Positions 24,777-33,690 of a DNA stretch of 55,107 nucleotides are shown here, piece by piece; within the stretch, counting starts at the first letter, position 1, and each line of letters begins with the position of its first letter. Origin of the DNA: Lacrimispora sp. 210928-DFI.3.58 (GTDB taxonomy: Bacteria > Bacillota > Clostridia > Lachnospirales > Lachnospiraceae). The DNA lies in contig NZ_JAJCIC010000032.1 of the NCBI RefSeq assembly GCF_020554865.1, positions 1 through 55,107 on the forward strand. The letters run 5' to 3'. The notes below the pieces were generated by a model, which saw nothing but the letters and a program-made list of their open reading frames with translations, was not told where the DNA came from and ran no database searches. Made by a program: the position numbers and the translations under genes.

Positions 24777-25684
24777 TGAGGATTAGTACATTTTGGTATT
24801 GCCTGAAACAGGGCGTGATCAATATATGCAGAAATATTTTGTTTTCGCTGGCTTCCATAGCGACTATTTCTGCATGTATTTTTTTATTTTGTCTTTTTTT
24901 TGCCCTTATGGCAAATGTGGAGCATGGGGCGCAGATGGCGGAGAATACCGTAGGGATCACGGTATTTTTTGATGAAGGCATGTCCGAGGAGGATATCGGG
25001 GCTGTGGGCAGCGAGATCGGAGGATGGGGTGAAGTGCGGGAAATGCGCTATATTTCTGCCGACCAGGCCTGGGAGAGCTTTAAGGCCCAATATTTTGAGG
25101 GCATGGAGGAGCTGGCAGAGGGCTTTGCAGATGATAATCCCCTGGCTGGCTCTGCCTCCTATGAGATATTTTTAAGGGATATCTCCTCTCAGCAGGAGGT
25201 GGTGAACCGTCTGAACGAGCTTGCAGGTGTGCGCCGGGTAAGGTATTCCAGCGCCCTTGCAGCAGGATTTACAAGCATGGGCAAGATCATCGGCGTGATA
25301 TCAGCTATGATCATCGGCGTGCTTTTAGCTGTGGCGGTTTTCCTGATCAGCAATACCATTTCCGTGGCAGCGGCCTTCCGCAGGCGGGAAAATGAGATCA
25401 TGCGCTATATTGGAGCCACCAATTACATGATACGGGCGCCCTTTGTGGTGGAGGGCGTGCTGCTGGGCTTTTTCGGCGCTGTCATCCCATTGGCGGCCAT
25501 CTATGTTCTCTACCAGGAGGCCATTTACTATCTGAATGAAAGATACCAGATCATCGCAGGGCTCTTTGAGCCTCTGGCCCTCCATGAAATCTTTCCCTCC
25601 ATGGCAGGCTTTGCCATGGCCTTGGGAGTGGGGATCGGCTTTGTGGTAAGTTTCTTTACCATCCGCCGCCACTTAAAGGTCTAG
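24773..25684 (+). CDS. ftsX: Cell-division membrane protein FtsX
   Basis: 303 residues with a cytosolic N-terminus, a first membrane helix (about 20-45), an extracellular domain (about 50-170) and three further helices (about 175-200, 222-245, 272-297). The segment RRRENEIMRYIGATNYMIRAPFVVEGVLLGFFGA is the FtsX-family signature before helix 3. It forms the membrane half of FtsEX, and its outer loop is expected to bind the coiled coil of the M23 protein encoded next. Confidence 0.95.
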   Translation: MMRISTFWYCLKQGVINICRNILFSLASIATISACIFLFCLFFALMANVEHGAQMAENTVGITVFFDEGMSEEDIGAVGSEIGGWGEVREMRYISADQAWESFKAQYFEGMEELAEGFADDNPLAGSASYEIFLRDISSQQEVVNRLNELAGVRRVRYSSALAAGFTSMGKIIGVISAMIIGVLLAVAVFLISNTISVAAAFRRRENEIMRYIGATNYMIRAPFVVEGVLLGFFGAVIPLAAIYVLYQEAIYYLNERYQIIAGLFEPLALHEIFPSMAGFAMALGVGIGFVVSFFTIRRHLKV

Positions 25685-25697
25685 GGGGTGAGGTTCT

Positions 25698-26915
25698 ATG
25701 AAGAGAACGATGGAAAAGAAGCGGTTCAGGGTCCTTACCCTATCTCTGTCTCTGATGATCGGCATGGCAGCTGCATTTTCCTCCTATGCCACAAGCACCC
25801 AGATGGAGGATGCCAAAAAGAAGGTGTCTGCTCTGGAGGAGGAGAAGAAAAAGATGGAGGGAACCCTAAAGGAGCTGGAGGGATTAAAGTCGGATGCGGC
25901 TGCCTATGTAAAGCGGCTGGATGCAGACCTGTCCTCCCTGGCAGCGGAGCTCACCCAGCTGGAGGGGGAGATCAGCCAAAAGGAGGAGGAGATCGCCCAG
26001 GCCCGGGTAAGGCTTCAGGAGGCAAAAACTGTGGAGGCCCACCAGTACGATACTATGAAGCTGCGCATCAAATATATGTACGAGAATGGCGAGACCAGCT
26101 TTATGGATTCCATTGTGAGGTCCCAGAGCATTTCTGAGCTTCTTAACAGGGCAGAGTATGTGAGCCAGATCGCAGAGTATGACCGCAGGATGCTGAGGGA
26201 ATACGCAGCAGCCAAGGAAGCCGTGCGCGCAGAGGAGGAAACGCTCTCTAAGGAGCATGAGGCCCTTCTGGGAATGCAGGAGTCCACAGAGGCAAAGCAG
26301 GCCTCTGTGCAGAAGCTCTTAAGCACGAAGAAGGCAGAACTGGCAGCCTTCCAGACAAAGATCGCATCGGCACAGAGTGAGATCGACCAGTATGAGGCGG
26401 ACATCAAGGCCCAGGAAGATGAGATGAAGAAGATCGAGGCCGAGATGAAGCGCCGGGAGGAGGAGGCCAGGAAGAAGGCGGCGGAAGCGGGGAAAACGTA
26501 TACCGTGTCAAATTTGGGGAATATTAGTTTTAAGTGGCCCTGCCCTTCCAGCAGCCGTATCACCTCCCGGTTCGGAGACAGGGAGTCGCCCACAGAGGGA
26601 GCCTCCAGCAATCACAAGGGGATCGATATCGGAGCCAGCACAGGCTCTGCCATTGTGGCGGCAGCTGACGGCGAGGTGGTAATCTCTACATACAGCTATT
26701 CCGCAGGCAATTATATCATGATCGACCATGGAGGTGGGGTGAGCACGGTATACATGCACTGCTCCCAGCTGTTAGTGAGCAAGGGGGCGAAGGTCACAAA
26801 GGGACAGACCATTGCAAAGGTGGGCTCCACCGGGTATTCTACAGGGCCTCACCTGCATTTTGGGATCCGTTCAGGAGGATCTTACGTGAACCCGCAGAAG
26901 TATGTAAGCCCCTGA
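25698..26915 (+). CDS. Murein hydrolase or activator: coiled coil plus M23 peptidase
   Basis: 405 residues: a signal peptide (about 1-32), a long charged coiled coil (about 36-265, Lys/Glu/Ala rich) and a C-terminal LytM/M23 domain (about 280-402). The zinc-site motifs are intact, NHKGIDI (His306, Asp310) and GPHLHFG (His384, His386), so unlike E. coli EnvC this should be an active endopeptidase, similar to PcsB/CwlO-type FtsEX partners in Firmicutes. It follows ftsX by 13 bases and is almost surely driven by FtsEX to cut septal peptidoglycan. Confidence 0.93.
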   Translation: MKRTMEKKRFRVLTLSLSLMIGMAAAFSSYATSTQMEDAKKKVSALEEEKKKMEGTLKELEGLKSDAAAYVKRLDADLSSLAAELTQLEGEISQKEEEIAQARVRLQEAKTVEAHQYDTMKLRIKYMYENGETSFMDSIVRSQSISELLNRAEYVSQIAEYDRRMLREYAAAKEAVRAEEETLSKEHEALLGMQESTEAKQASVQKLLSTKKAELAAFQTKIASAQSEIDQYEADIKAQEDEMKKIEAEMKRREEEARKKAAEAGKTYTVSNLGNISFKWPCPSSSRITSRFGDRESPTEGASSNHKGIDIGASTGSAIVAAADGEVVISTYSYSAGNYIMIDHGGGVSTVYMHCSQLLVSKGAKVTKGQTIAKVGSTGYSTGPHLHFGIRSGGSYVNPQKYVSP

Positions 26916-27104
26916 CCATAACCGGGACAGCAGGGGATATCTGGATGGTATTTCATACAGGGGATAAGGGCACGCGGTACTGGCATAAAAGAAGAGCCCG
27001 GCGACTATGATGTAGGGATAAGGGCGTATTCATAAAAAGATGTGTAATTCAGCCTTGCGGCGCTGGAGGCCGGGCCGCGGCTGTCAGACAGATAGGAGAC
27101 AGAA

Positions 27105-28481
27105 GTGGAAAATCGCAGAATGGATGAACAATGGAACAGGGATGAAAAGGAGAGGGAAAACACCCCGGGCAGGGGAGGAAAAAGCCGTTTTTGGATGGGT
27201 GCTCTTGTGGGAGCCCTTGTCACTGCCTTTGCAGGGCTGATCATTGTGGGAATGTCCGCTGGCATTTACCTCTTTGGAATGCGTGTGATGAGCCGCCAGC
27301 CGGGGCTGGGCACAGAGAAGGTGGCGCCTTCTGTTACAGATGGGAAGGCAGCGGCAGCGGGCGTGGATTTCAGCCAGGTTTTAAATAAAATGAACCTGAT
27401 CGAGCAGATCATCGGCCAGTATTTCCTCTATGAGCCGGATGCGGGGCAGGTGGAGGACTATATTTACCGCGGAATGATGGCAGGCCTGGACGATCCCTAT
27501 TCCTCCTATTATTCGGAGGAGGATTATAAGCTCATGCGGGAGAGCACCAGCGGAACCTATTCCGGTATCGGTGCGATGCTGAGCCAGAACAGGAATACGG
27601 GGCTGTGCACCATTGTAAAGGTATTTGAGGGCTCCCCGGCCTTTGAGGCAGGGCTGAAGCCTGGGGATATTATTTATAAGGTGGAAGACCAGCTGGTGGC
27701 CGGTGAAAGCCTGGATGTTCTGGTGAGCACCTACATCAAGGGCGAGGAAGGCACCATGGTGGATATGACGGTCTACCGCGCAGACAAGGACGAATATGTG
27801 GATTTCACGATCGTGCGCCGCAAGATCGAGGTGCCGACCGTAGAGTACCGGATGCTGGCAGATAAGACAGGATATATTGCTGTCAGTGAGTTTGACCTGA
27901 TCACAGTGGAGCAGTTCACGACGGCCATTGACTCCCTGACAGAGGAGGGCATGAAGGGTCTGCTGATCGATTTGCGGAATAATCCCGGAGGCGTTCTGGA
28001 CGGGGCCATCAAGATGGCGGATTACATTCTTCCCGATGACCTTTCCACCTATGAAAAGGGAAAGGGAAAGACTCTGATCGTGTACACTGCAGATAAGAAC
28101 GGAAAGGGAGACACCTATGTAGCCTCTGACGGCCATGAGCTGGATATCCCCATTGTCATCCTGGTAAACGGTGATTCAGCCAGCGCTTCCGAGGTATTTA
28201 CAGGAGCTCTGAAGGATTATGACAAGGCGGCTGTGGTGGGAACTACCAGCTATGGCAAAGGAATCGTGCAGAATCTCATCCCTCTGGGAGATGGTTCTGC
28301 GATCAAGATCACAACAGCCCACTACTATACACCCAGCGGCTTTGACCTTCACGGAAAGGGCATAGAGCCGGATGTGGAGGTTGAGCTGTCAGAAGAATTA
28401 AAGACCCAGGCAGTGGTGGAGCCTGAGGAGGATAACCAGATACAGAAGGCATTGGAAGTGCTGAAGGAAAGACAGAAATAA
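27105..28481 (+). CDS. C-terminal processing peptidase, S41 family (CtpA/CtpB)
   Basis: Begins at GTG seven bases after AGGAGA; 458 residues. A cytosolic charged tail (1-28), one membrane helix (about 30-56), an N-terminal helical region, a PDZ domain (about 145-235, GIGAMLSQNRNTGLCTIVKV) and the S41 catalytic domain (about 240-440) follow. Catalytic Ser (about 358, NGDSASASE) and Lys (about 385, SYGKG) are both present. Such proteases cut secreted substrates at their C-termini. The ftsE-ftsX-M23-ctp order is common in Clostridia. Confidence 0.95.
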   Translation: MENRRMDEQWNRDEKERENTPGRGGKSRFWMGALVGALVTAFAGLIIVGMSAGIYLFGMRVMSRQPGLGTEKVAPSVTDGKAAAAGVDFSQVLNKMNLIEQIIGQYFLYEPDAGQVEDYIYRGMMAGLDDPYSSYYSEEDYKLMRESTSGTYSGIGAMLSQNRNTGLCTIVKVFEGSPAFEAGLKPGDIIYKVEDQLVAGESLDVLVSTYIKGEEGTMVDMTVYRADKDEYVDFTIVRRKIEVPTVEYRMLADKTGYIAVSEFDLITVEQFTTAIDSLTEEGMKGLLIDLRNNPGGVLDGAIKMADYILPDDLSTYEKGKGKTLIVYTADKNGKGDTYVASDGHELDIPIVILVNGDSASASEVFTGALKDYDKAAVVGTTSYGKGIVQNLIPLGDGSAIKITTAHYYTPSGFDLHGKGIEPDVEVELSEELKTQAVVEPEEDNQIQKALEVLKERQK

Positions 28482-28505
28482 ATGATGTGAGGGATGAACG
28501 CAGAA

Positions 28506-28547
28506 AAAGGGCAGGAACCGGAGATGTGATACGGTTCCCGCCCTTTT
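28506..28547. terminator. Bidirectional terminator
   Basis: AAAGGGCAGGAACCG pairs with CGGTTCCCGCCCTTT through one mismatch and is flanked by A and T runs; it separates ctpA from the convergent flavoprotein gene. Confidence 0.88.
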
Positions 28548-28563
28548 GGACATTTTGGGGATA

Positions 28564-30285
28564 TTATTTGCTCACAGAAATGTTGGAGCTCTTTGCATTC
28601 TCCCAGGATTTTACAATAGCGCCTAAGATGTCGCCATGGGCATCCTTAAGGCTCATGGTAGCGCCGGAGATAGCATCCATTTCACCTTTCTGCTCATCGG
28701 AAAGAGCCTCGTACTTCTTGACATCCTCCTCCTTATCAGAGGTGCCGTGGAGGGGCTTGCCGTTTAAGTCAGAGCAGTAGGTGTCAAACCAGGTGCTTAC
28801 CTCATCGGCTGTCAGGCCCTTGAAGGCTTCCTCAAAGATGTTCATCTCATCCTGCCAGGTGCCGGAGCCCAGCTTATAGGTGCTGCCGCGCTCACGCTTT
28901 GTCTTCCAGCCCTCGATCTCTGCCAGGAAGGTGTCATCTGTCTGCTCAAGCACGGTATCCACTTTTTCGTCATGGTCCTCATCCGCATTGTAGCTCTGTC
29001 CGGGGAAGCCGGTCAGATGAGGCATATGCTCGCCGTCGTAGTTTGGTGTGGCGATCTCCATCACATCTGTGTAGAGAGCAACGATCTTGCCGTCTGCATC
29101 AAAGCATGCGCCTGCAGCCTGGGTGTTGAAGCTGTAGACACCTGTGTCTGTGTCATCTTTTCCAGGTCCTAAGCGGCCGGTATTGGTAAAGCCCAGGCCG
29201 ATCTTTGCAACGCTGTCAGCATCCACTGGCTTTCTTGACTCATAAGCCCGCTCCAAAGCCCCAAGAATGTTGCCGTGGGCATCATTTAAGGACATGGTAG
29301 CGCTGGAAATGGCATCCAGGCCAGCCTTTGCCTCATCGGAAAGAGCCTCGTACTTCTTGATATCCTCTTCCTTATCAGAGGTGCCGTGGAGGGGCTTGCC
29401 GTTTAAGTCAGAGCAGTTGTCTGCATACCACTGCTTCACTTCCTCTATGGTCATGCCTTTGAAGGTCTCCTCGAATACATCCATTTCCTCTTCCCAGGTG
29501 CCGGAGCCCAGCTTGTAGGTGCTGCCGCGCTCACGCTTTGTGGCCCATCCGTCTACCTCAGCTAAGAAGGTGTCCTCTGTCTGCTCCAGAACAGCGTCAA
29601 CCTTTTCATCATGATCCTCATCGGCATTGTAGCTCTGTCCGGGGAAGCCGGTCAGGTGGGGCATGTGCTCGCCGTCATAATTTGGTGTTGCCACCTCTAA
29701 CTGGTCTACCTCCAGATCAAGGATGCGTCCCTCTTCGTCAAAGAGGACATAAGCGACCACCTCGTTGAAGCTGTAGACGCCTGTGTCTGTGTCATCCTTC
29801 CCAGGGCCTAAGCGGCCATTTGAGAAGAAGCCCAGGCCGTGGTAAAGGCCGGAGGCTGTGACTGCCTCTTCGGAAGCGTCAGAAGCAGGCTCCTCTGCTT
29901 TTTCGATTCCCATAGCAGATTGTACGGCGGCAAAAACGCCTTTGGAAGTCCAGGTAGCTCCGGATACTGCATCCACTCCCTCCAGGCTTCCCTTTTCCAG
30001 GATGGCTTCCTTCAGAGTATTTAAGGCAGCGCCTCCGATCTCCGGTGTCTCCTTGTCGCCGGAAAGCTTCAGATCAATGATCTTGTCCCCGGCCAGAGTC
30101 AGCTCTGCCAGGATGGGGCCGCCATAGCCCTCTGCCTCTCCTGCAGCGGTGGTAGTCTCCTGTCCGCCGGCAGCAGCCTTCAGGCGTGACTCCTGAATGG
30201 CATTGTAGGCAGGACCTGATACAGCAATCACCGCAGCAGAAGCCACTGCCATAATGGCCAAGCCGGTCATATTGCTTTTGTTCAT
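28564..30285 (-). CDS. Secreted FMN-binding protein with two 213-residue repeats
   Basis: The ATG after GGAGGAG gives 573 residues. An N-terminal membrane anchor or signal (about 5-28) is followed by an FMN_bind domain (about 50-125) with the covalent-flavinylation motif D-x-x-S-G-A-T (DAVSGAT, Thr at about 111). Two tandem repeats then start near 157 and 370 (each opening GRLGPGKDDTDTGVYSFN), offset by exactly 213 codons and mostly identical. Each ends with a related motif, DAISSAT (about 325-330) and DAISGAT (about 538-543). Known FMN_bind proteins receive FMN on the Thr from ApbE and move electrons outside the membrane. The first repeat has Ser in place of the motif Gly. No ApbE or redox partner lies nearby. 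The repeats also contain HMPHLTGFPGQSYNADEDHDEK, acidic and possibly metal-binding. Confidence 0.8.
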   Translation of the reverse strand: MNKSNMTGLAIMAVASAAVIAVSGPAYNAIQESRLKAAAGGQETTTAAGEAEGYGGPILAELTLAGDKIIDLKLSGDKETPEIGGAALNTLKEAILEKGSLEGVDAVSGATWTSKGVFAAVQSAMGIEKAEEPASDASEEAVTASGLYHGLGFFSNGRLGPGKDDTDTGVYSFNEVVAYVLFDEEGRILDLEVDQLEVATPNYDGEHMPHLTGFPGQSYNADEDHDEKVDAVLEQTEDTFLAEVDGWATKRERGSTYKLGSGTWEEEMDVFEETFKGMTIEEVKQWYADNCSDLNGKPLHGTSDKEEDIKKYEALSDEAKAGLDAISSATMSLNDAHGNILGALERAYESRKPVDADSVAKIGLGFTNTGRLGPGKDDTDTGVYSFNTQAAGACFDADGKIVALYTDVMEIATPNYDGEHMPHLTGFPGQSYNADEDHDEKVDTVLEQTDDTFLAEIEGWKTKRERGSTYKLGSGTWQDEMNIFEEAFKGLTADEVSTWFDTYCSDLNGKPLHGTSDKEEDVKKYEALSDEQKGEMDAISGATMSLKDAHGDILGAIVKSWENAKSSNISVSK

Positions 30286-30323
30286 GATGATCTCCTCCAT
30301 CTGTTCTATTTATTTACCAGATT

Positions 30324-30352
30324 ATCCTATCATTTCAAATAACCATTGTCAA
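30324..30352 (-). promoter_or_regulatory. Promoter of the flavoprotein gene
   Basis: On the minus strand: TTGACA, 17 bases, TAGGAT, about 38 bases before the start codon. Confidence 0.75.
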
Positions 30353-30490
30353 TTTATTCACAGTTTTTATGCGATAAGAATGAGAAAAATTAGTTATTCG
30401 TTTTTTTAGATAGAGGCGATGCTGCCATACCGGATCACCTTAGTGGCTCTGTTGGGCTCCGTTGGGAAGAATCACGGGCCTGGGGGCCTG

Positions 30491-31861
30491 TCAAAGCCTT
30501 ATATCCGAGGTGCCGGATAGGTTTTCCGAGCCTTCCATTTTATGGAAGATGTGCATACACAGTACAACAGAAAGGACAATGGAAAGGAAGTCCGCTGTGG
30601 GCTGTGCATAGATCACGCCGTCCAGCCCGAATATGCGGTTCAGGAGGCAGACAGCGGGGATGAAGATAAGGCCCTGGCGGCAGATGGTCAGAACCAGGGA
30701 GGGAAGCGCCTTTCCCATGCCCTGAAGAGTGTTGATGCACAGGAACAGGATACCGATCACGGGACCGGAAAGCTGCAGGGCGATCACCATCTGGATACCG
30801 TAGGAAATGACATCCGCGTCATTGATGAAGGCCTGGATGACAAATCTCCTTGCTACTACCATGAGGAGAGTGAGAGCTGTTCCCATAATAACAGCGCACA
30901 ATCCTGTGAACCAGAACACCTGCTTTAACCGCTTTTTATTCCCTGAGCCATAATTGTAGCCGATCAGGGGCTGAATGCCGGCGCAGAGGCCGATTTGGAG
31001 CAGGACAACCAGCATGTTGCTTTTTAAAGCCACGCCCATGGCAGCCACAGGAGTGTCGCCATAGCTTACAAGGACCAGATTCAGGACAATATTGGCACAG
31101 CTCATGAGGATATTGTTTAAGGAAGCAGGAATGCCGATAGAGGCAACGCTGAAGGGGATTCTGCCTGCTGTGGAGAAATCCTGAAAGCGGATGGAAAGGC
31201 TGGATCTCTTCCGAAGGAAATAGCAGACATAGTAGGCACTGGCGGCGATGTTGCCGATCACGGTGGCAATGGCAGCTCCCGCTACGCCCCAGCCCAGGAA
31301 CAGGATCATAATGGGGTCCAGGACAATGTTGGTGACAGTGCCGATCATATTACCGATCATGGATTCCTTTGCAGCGCCCTCGCCGCGCAGGATATTGCCA
31401 AAGGCAGTGCCGAACATGATAAATGGCCCGCCAAAGGCGATGTAGGTCAGATATTCCCTGGCAAAGCCTACCGTGTATTCACTGGCTCCTATCAGCTTCA
31501 GGATGGCATCCATGCCTATGAGGAAAAGAACAGCCATCAAAACCCCCAGGCCGAGGGAACTGTAGCAGCAAAAGGATGAGATATTGCGGGCGCGTTCCAG
31601 CTTTTTTTCACCCAGAGAGCGGGAGATGGCAGAGCTTCCTCCGATACCAAACAGGTTGCCCAGGGCCATAAATACCATGAAAACAGGTGTTGCCAGCGAT
31701 ACCGCTGCCACCTGCATGGGATCGCCTGTCTGGCCGATGAAAAAGGTGTCAGCCATATTGTAGATGACTACCACCAGCATGGAGATCATGGTAGGGACCG
31801 CCATGACAGCGACAGCCTTTGGAATAGGGGCATCTTCAAAAAGTGCTTTGTTTTGATTCAT
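30491..31861 (-). CDS. MATE family multidrug efflux protein
   Basis: 456 residues with twelve hydrophobic helices in two related halves; YNMADTFFIGQTGD (about 33-46) and the NILRGEGAAKESMIGNMIGTVTNIVLDP block are MATE signatures. These antiporters export cationic drugs in exchange for sodium or protons. AGGAGGAG precedes the ATG. A MarR gene lies 79 bases upstream on the same strand, with a perfect palindrome between, so drug-responsive repression is likely. Confidence 0.9.
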   Translation of the reverse strand: MNQNKALFEDAPIPKAVAVMAVPTMISMLVVVIYNMADTFFIGQTGDPMQVAAVSLATPVFMVFMALGNLFGIGGSSAISRSLGEKKLERARNISSFCCYSSLGLGVLMAVLFLIGMDAILKLIGASEYTVGFAREYLTYIAFGGPFIMFGTAFGNILRGEGAAKESMIGNMIGTVTNIVLDPIMILFLGWGVAGAAIATVIGNIAASAYYVCYFLRKRSSLSIRFQDFSTAGRIPFSVASIGIPASLNNILMSCANIVLNLVLVSYGDTPVAAMGVALKSNMLVVLLQIGLCAGIQPLIGYNYGSGNKKRLKQVFWFTGLCAVIMGTALTLLMVVARRFVIQAFINDADVISYGIQMVIALQLSGPVIGILFLCINTLQGMGKALPSLVLTICRQGLIFIPAVCLLNRIFGLDGVIYAQPTADFLSIVLSVVLCMHIFHKMEGSENLSGTSDIRL

Positions 31862-31883
31862 TCGTACTCCTCCTCGCTTTAAA

Positions 31884-31897
31884 AAGTTAGCTAACTT
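31884..31897 (-). promoter_or_regulatory. Palindromic operator candidate before MATE
   Basis: AAGTTAGCTAACTT is a perfect 14-base palindrome 23 bases before the MATE start codon, of the size and symmetry MarR dimers bind. Confidence 0.5.
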
Positions 31898-31940
31898 ACA
31901 ATTTTGCCAAAATAAATACCAACAAAGGTTCTGTTGGCAT

Positions 31941-32369
31941 TTACTGGATATTCTGTTTTAGACGTTCAATGATCTGGGAAAAAAGGGAAAGCTCCTCCTC
32001 GGACAGGCCTGCCTGGAGCAGCCTTTCAAAGCGGTCCAGCCGCTCCCTCATGCGTGCCCTGGCCTCCAGGCCCTTCTCTGTGATGACTAGCCGTTTCATC
32101 CTGGCATCCTCAGGTACGGAAAGGCGTTTGATATAGCCGTTCTGCTCCATCAGCTGCAGCATATGGCTGGCAGTGGAGCGGCGGATGGAAAACTGAGCTT
32201 CAATATCCCGCTGCATCACATCGGAATCCTGATGTGTATACAGATAATGCAGTACCCAGTTTTGATGGGCAGTGAGATTGTCCTCCTCCTCAGACACCAT
32301 TTGGTTGATCTTGCGGTGGATCAGATTAGAGAGAGTGCGTATTTCCAGACCGATATTTTTTGGATCCAT
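31941..32369 (-). CDS. MarR family transcriptional regulator
   Basis: 142 residues. A winged helix-turn-helix occupies about 38-105 (DVMQRDIEAQFSIRRSTASHMLQLMEQNGYIKR, then VPEDARMKRLVITEKG as the wing), flanked by dimerisation helices at both ends. It probably represses itself and the downstream MATE gene. The -10 region of its promoter is covered by an imperfect palindrome. Confidence 0.92.
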   Translation of the reverse strand: MDPKNIGLEIRTLSNLIHRKINQMVSEEEDNLTAHQNWVLHYLYTHQDSDVMQRDIEAQFSIRRSTASHMLQLMEQNGYIKRLSVPEDARMKRLVITEKGLEARARMRERLDRFERLLQAGLSEEELSLFSQIIERLKQNIQ

Positions 32370-32408
32370 GGGTTTTTCCCATCCTTTCAGGTCTTTTCAT
32401 AAGATTTA

Positions 32409-32454
32409 AATGTAAGCATGCGAACATTCTAGCACGGAGCCAAGGGAATGTCAA
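32409..32454 (-). promoter_or_regulatory. marR promoter with overlapping palindrome
   Basis: Minus strand: TTGACA (32449-32454), 17 bases, TAGAAT (32426-32431). The 20-base imperfect palindrome AATGT-N2-GCATGC-N2-ACATT (32409-32428) overlaps the -10 box and start point, a classic place for autorepression. Confidence 0.7.
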
Positions 32455-32530
32455 GGCTCCTTTTGCTTGACTTTTTCAGGGGATAGACATACGATCTGTT
32501 TATAATGATAGAGATGACAGGAGAAACGGA

Positions 32531-33676
32531 ATGAAAAAGGGGAAAATGGCCATAGGCTTTTTGGGATTGGCGGCCCTTCTGGCAGGCTGTTTTTACAGTC
32601 CGGGGGAACAGAAAAAGGCGGTCAATGAGGAGCCTTTGATAGAGGAGAAGATCGAGAAAGCCTGCAGGGACATCTATGAATATTATGAGGAAAGCCGTGG
32701 AATGGAGAGTTTTGAGCGGATCGGAGAGACCGTAAAAAAGCTGGGAGAGGAGGGATGGCCTGTAGTGGATCAGGGCAACCAGTTTAATATGGAAAATCCG
32801 GCGCCGGTGAAGGCGTTCTGTGAAAAGGTAGAGAAAAAGAAGGACGGCGGGCTGGACATGATCATAGCCCTGAACAATGGTGGATTTGTCCGGTTTTCTT
32901 TTGTCACAACAGAGGGCCGGGTGGAGGTCACAGCGGATAGCTTAGCCTGGGAGGACGGCAGTCTCAATGTCATGTATACAGAAGCGTTTCCGGCATATGA
33001 ATGGGTATACCCGGAGAATGGATACCTGTTTTTCGGAAAGCAATATATGGCAGGCTTTTCCGGCCCCTACAGCCATGTGGCCGTCCGGGTGGAGCCGCTG
33101 GACGCGGTCTGCCGGGAGCTCAACAGGACGTATATCCTGCCCTGGGGCTATGGCTCCAATAACGTATTTATTACGGATTGGAGTGAACATGATTACCGGG
33201 CCCTGGATTTTTATGACATATTTGAAAAGCGGTATAACAGGTATCCTCTGGATATTTCAGGGATGCTTACCGCCGAAGCAGAAGACGGAAGTGCAGTATA
33301 CCAGATTCCGGAGAGAGATTTTGAGCAGGTAGTCACAGAGTATTTTCCTGTGGACAGCCAGGAGCTGAAGGCAGATACAGACTATGTACAGGCCTCCTCA
33401 GCCTATGAATTCAGGCCGAGGAGCCTGTATGACAGCGGACCGGGGGCTGAGGCCCCGTATCCTGAGGTCGTTGCTTATGAGATGAGGGAGGATGGCACCA
33501 TCGAGATGACGGTAAATGCGGTCTGGCCGGAGCAAAACCAGGGGGCAGCTCTCAGCCACAGGACCGTGGTGCGCCCGCTGTCAAATGGGAGCTTCCAATA
33601 CATTGAAAACCAGGTGATCTCCTCCGGGTATCATGCAGCAGAATGGTATAAACCCAGACCGGCGAAAGGGGAGTGA
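32531..33676 (+). CDS. Lipoprotein of unknown function
   Basis: 381 residues with a lipoprotein signal: KKGK at the N-terminus, a hydrophobic core and lipobox LLAGC (Cys21). The mature part is rich in Tyr, Glu and Trp. It alternates strand and helix patterns, with blocks such as WVYPENGYLFFGKQY and the C-terminal TVVRPLSNGSFQYIENQVI. I recall similar uncharacterised lipoproteins in Lachnospiraceae but no named function. GGAGAAACGG lies before the ATG, and a TATAAT box is at 32501-32506 without a clear -35. It ends 14 bases from the convergent AAA+ gene. Confidence 0.75.
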   Translation: MKKGKMAIGFLGLAALLAGCFYSPGEQKKAVNEEPLIEEKIEKACRDIYEYYEESRGMESFERIGETVKKLGEEGWPVVDQGNQFNMENPAPVKAFCEKVEKKKDGGLDMIIALNNGGFVRFSFVTTEGRVEVTADSLAWEDGSLNVMYTEAFPAYEWVYPENGYLFFGKQYMAGFSGPYSHVAVRVEPLDAVCRELNRTYILPWGYGSNNVFITDWSEHDYRALDFYDIFEKRYNRYPLDISGMLTAEAEDGSAVYQIPERDFEQVVTEYFPVDSQELKADTDYVQASSAYEFRPRSLYDSGPGAEAPYPEVVAYEMREDGTIEMTVNAVWPEQNQGAALSHRTVVRPLSNGSFQYIENQVISSGYHAAEWYKPRPAKGE

Positions 33677-33690
33677 GAGCAGTGCGAGGC

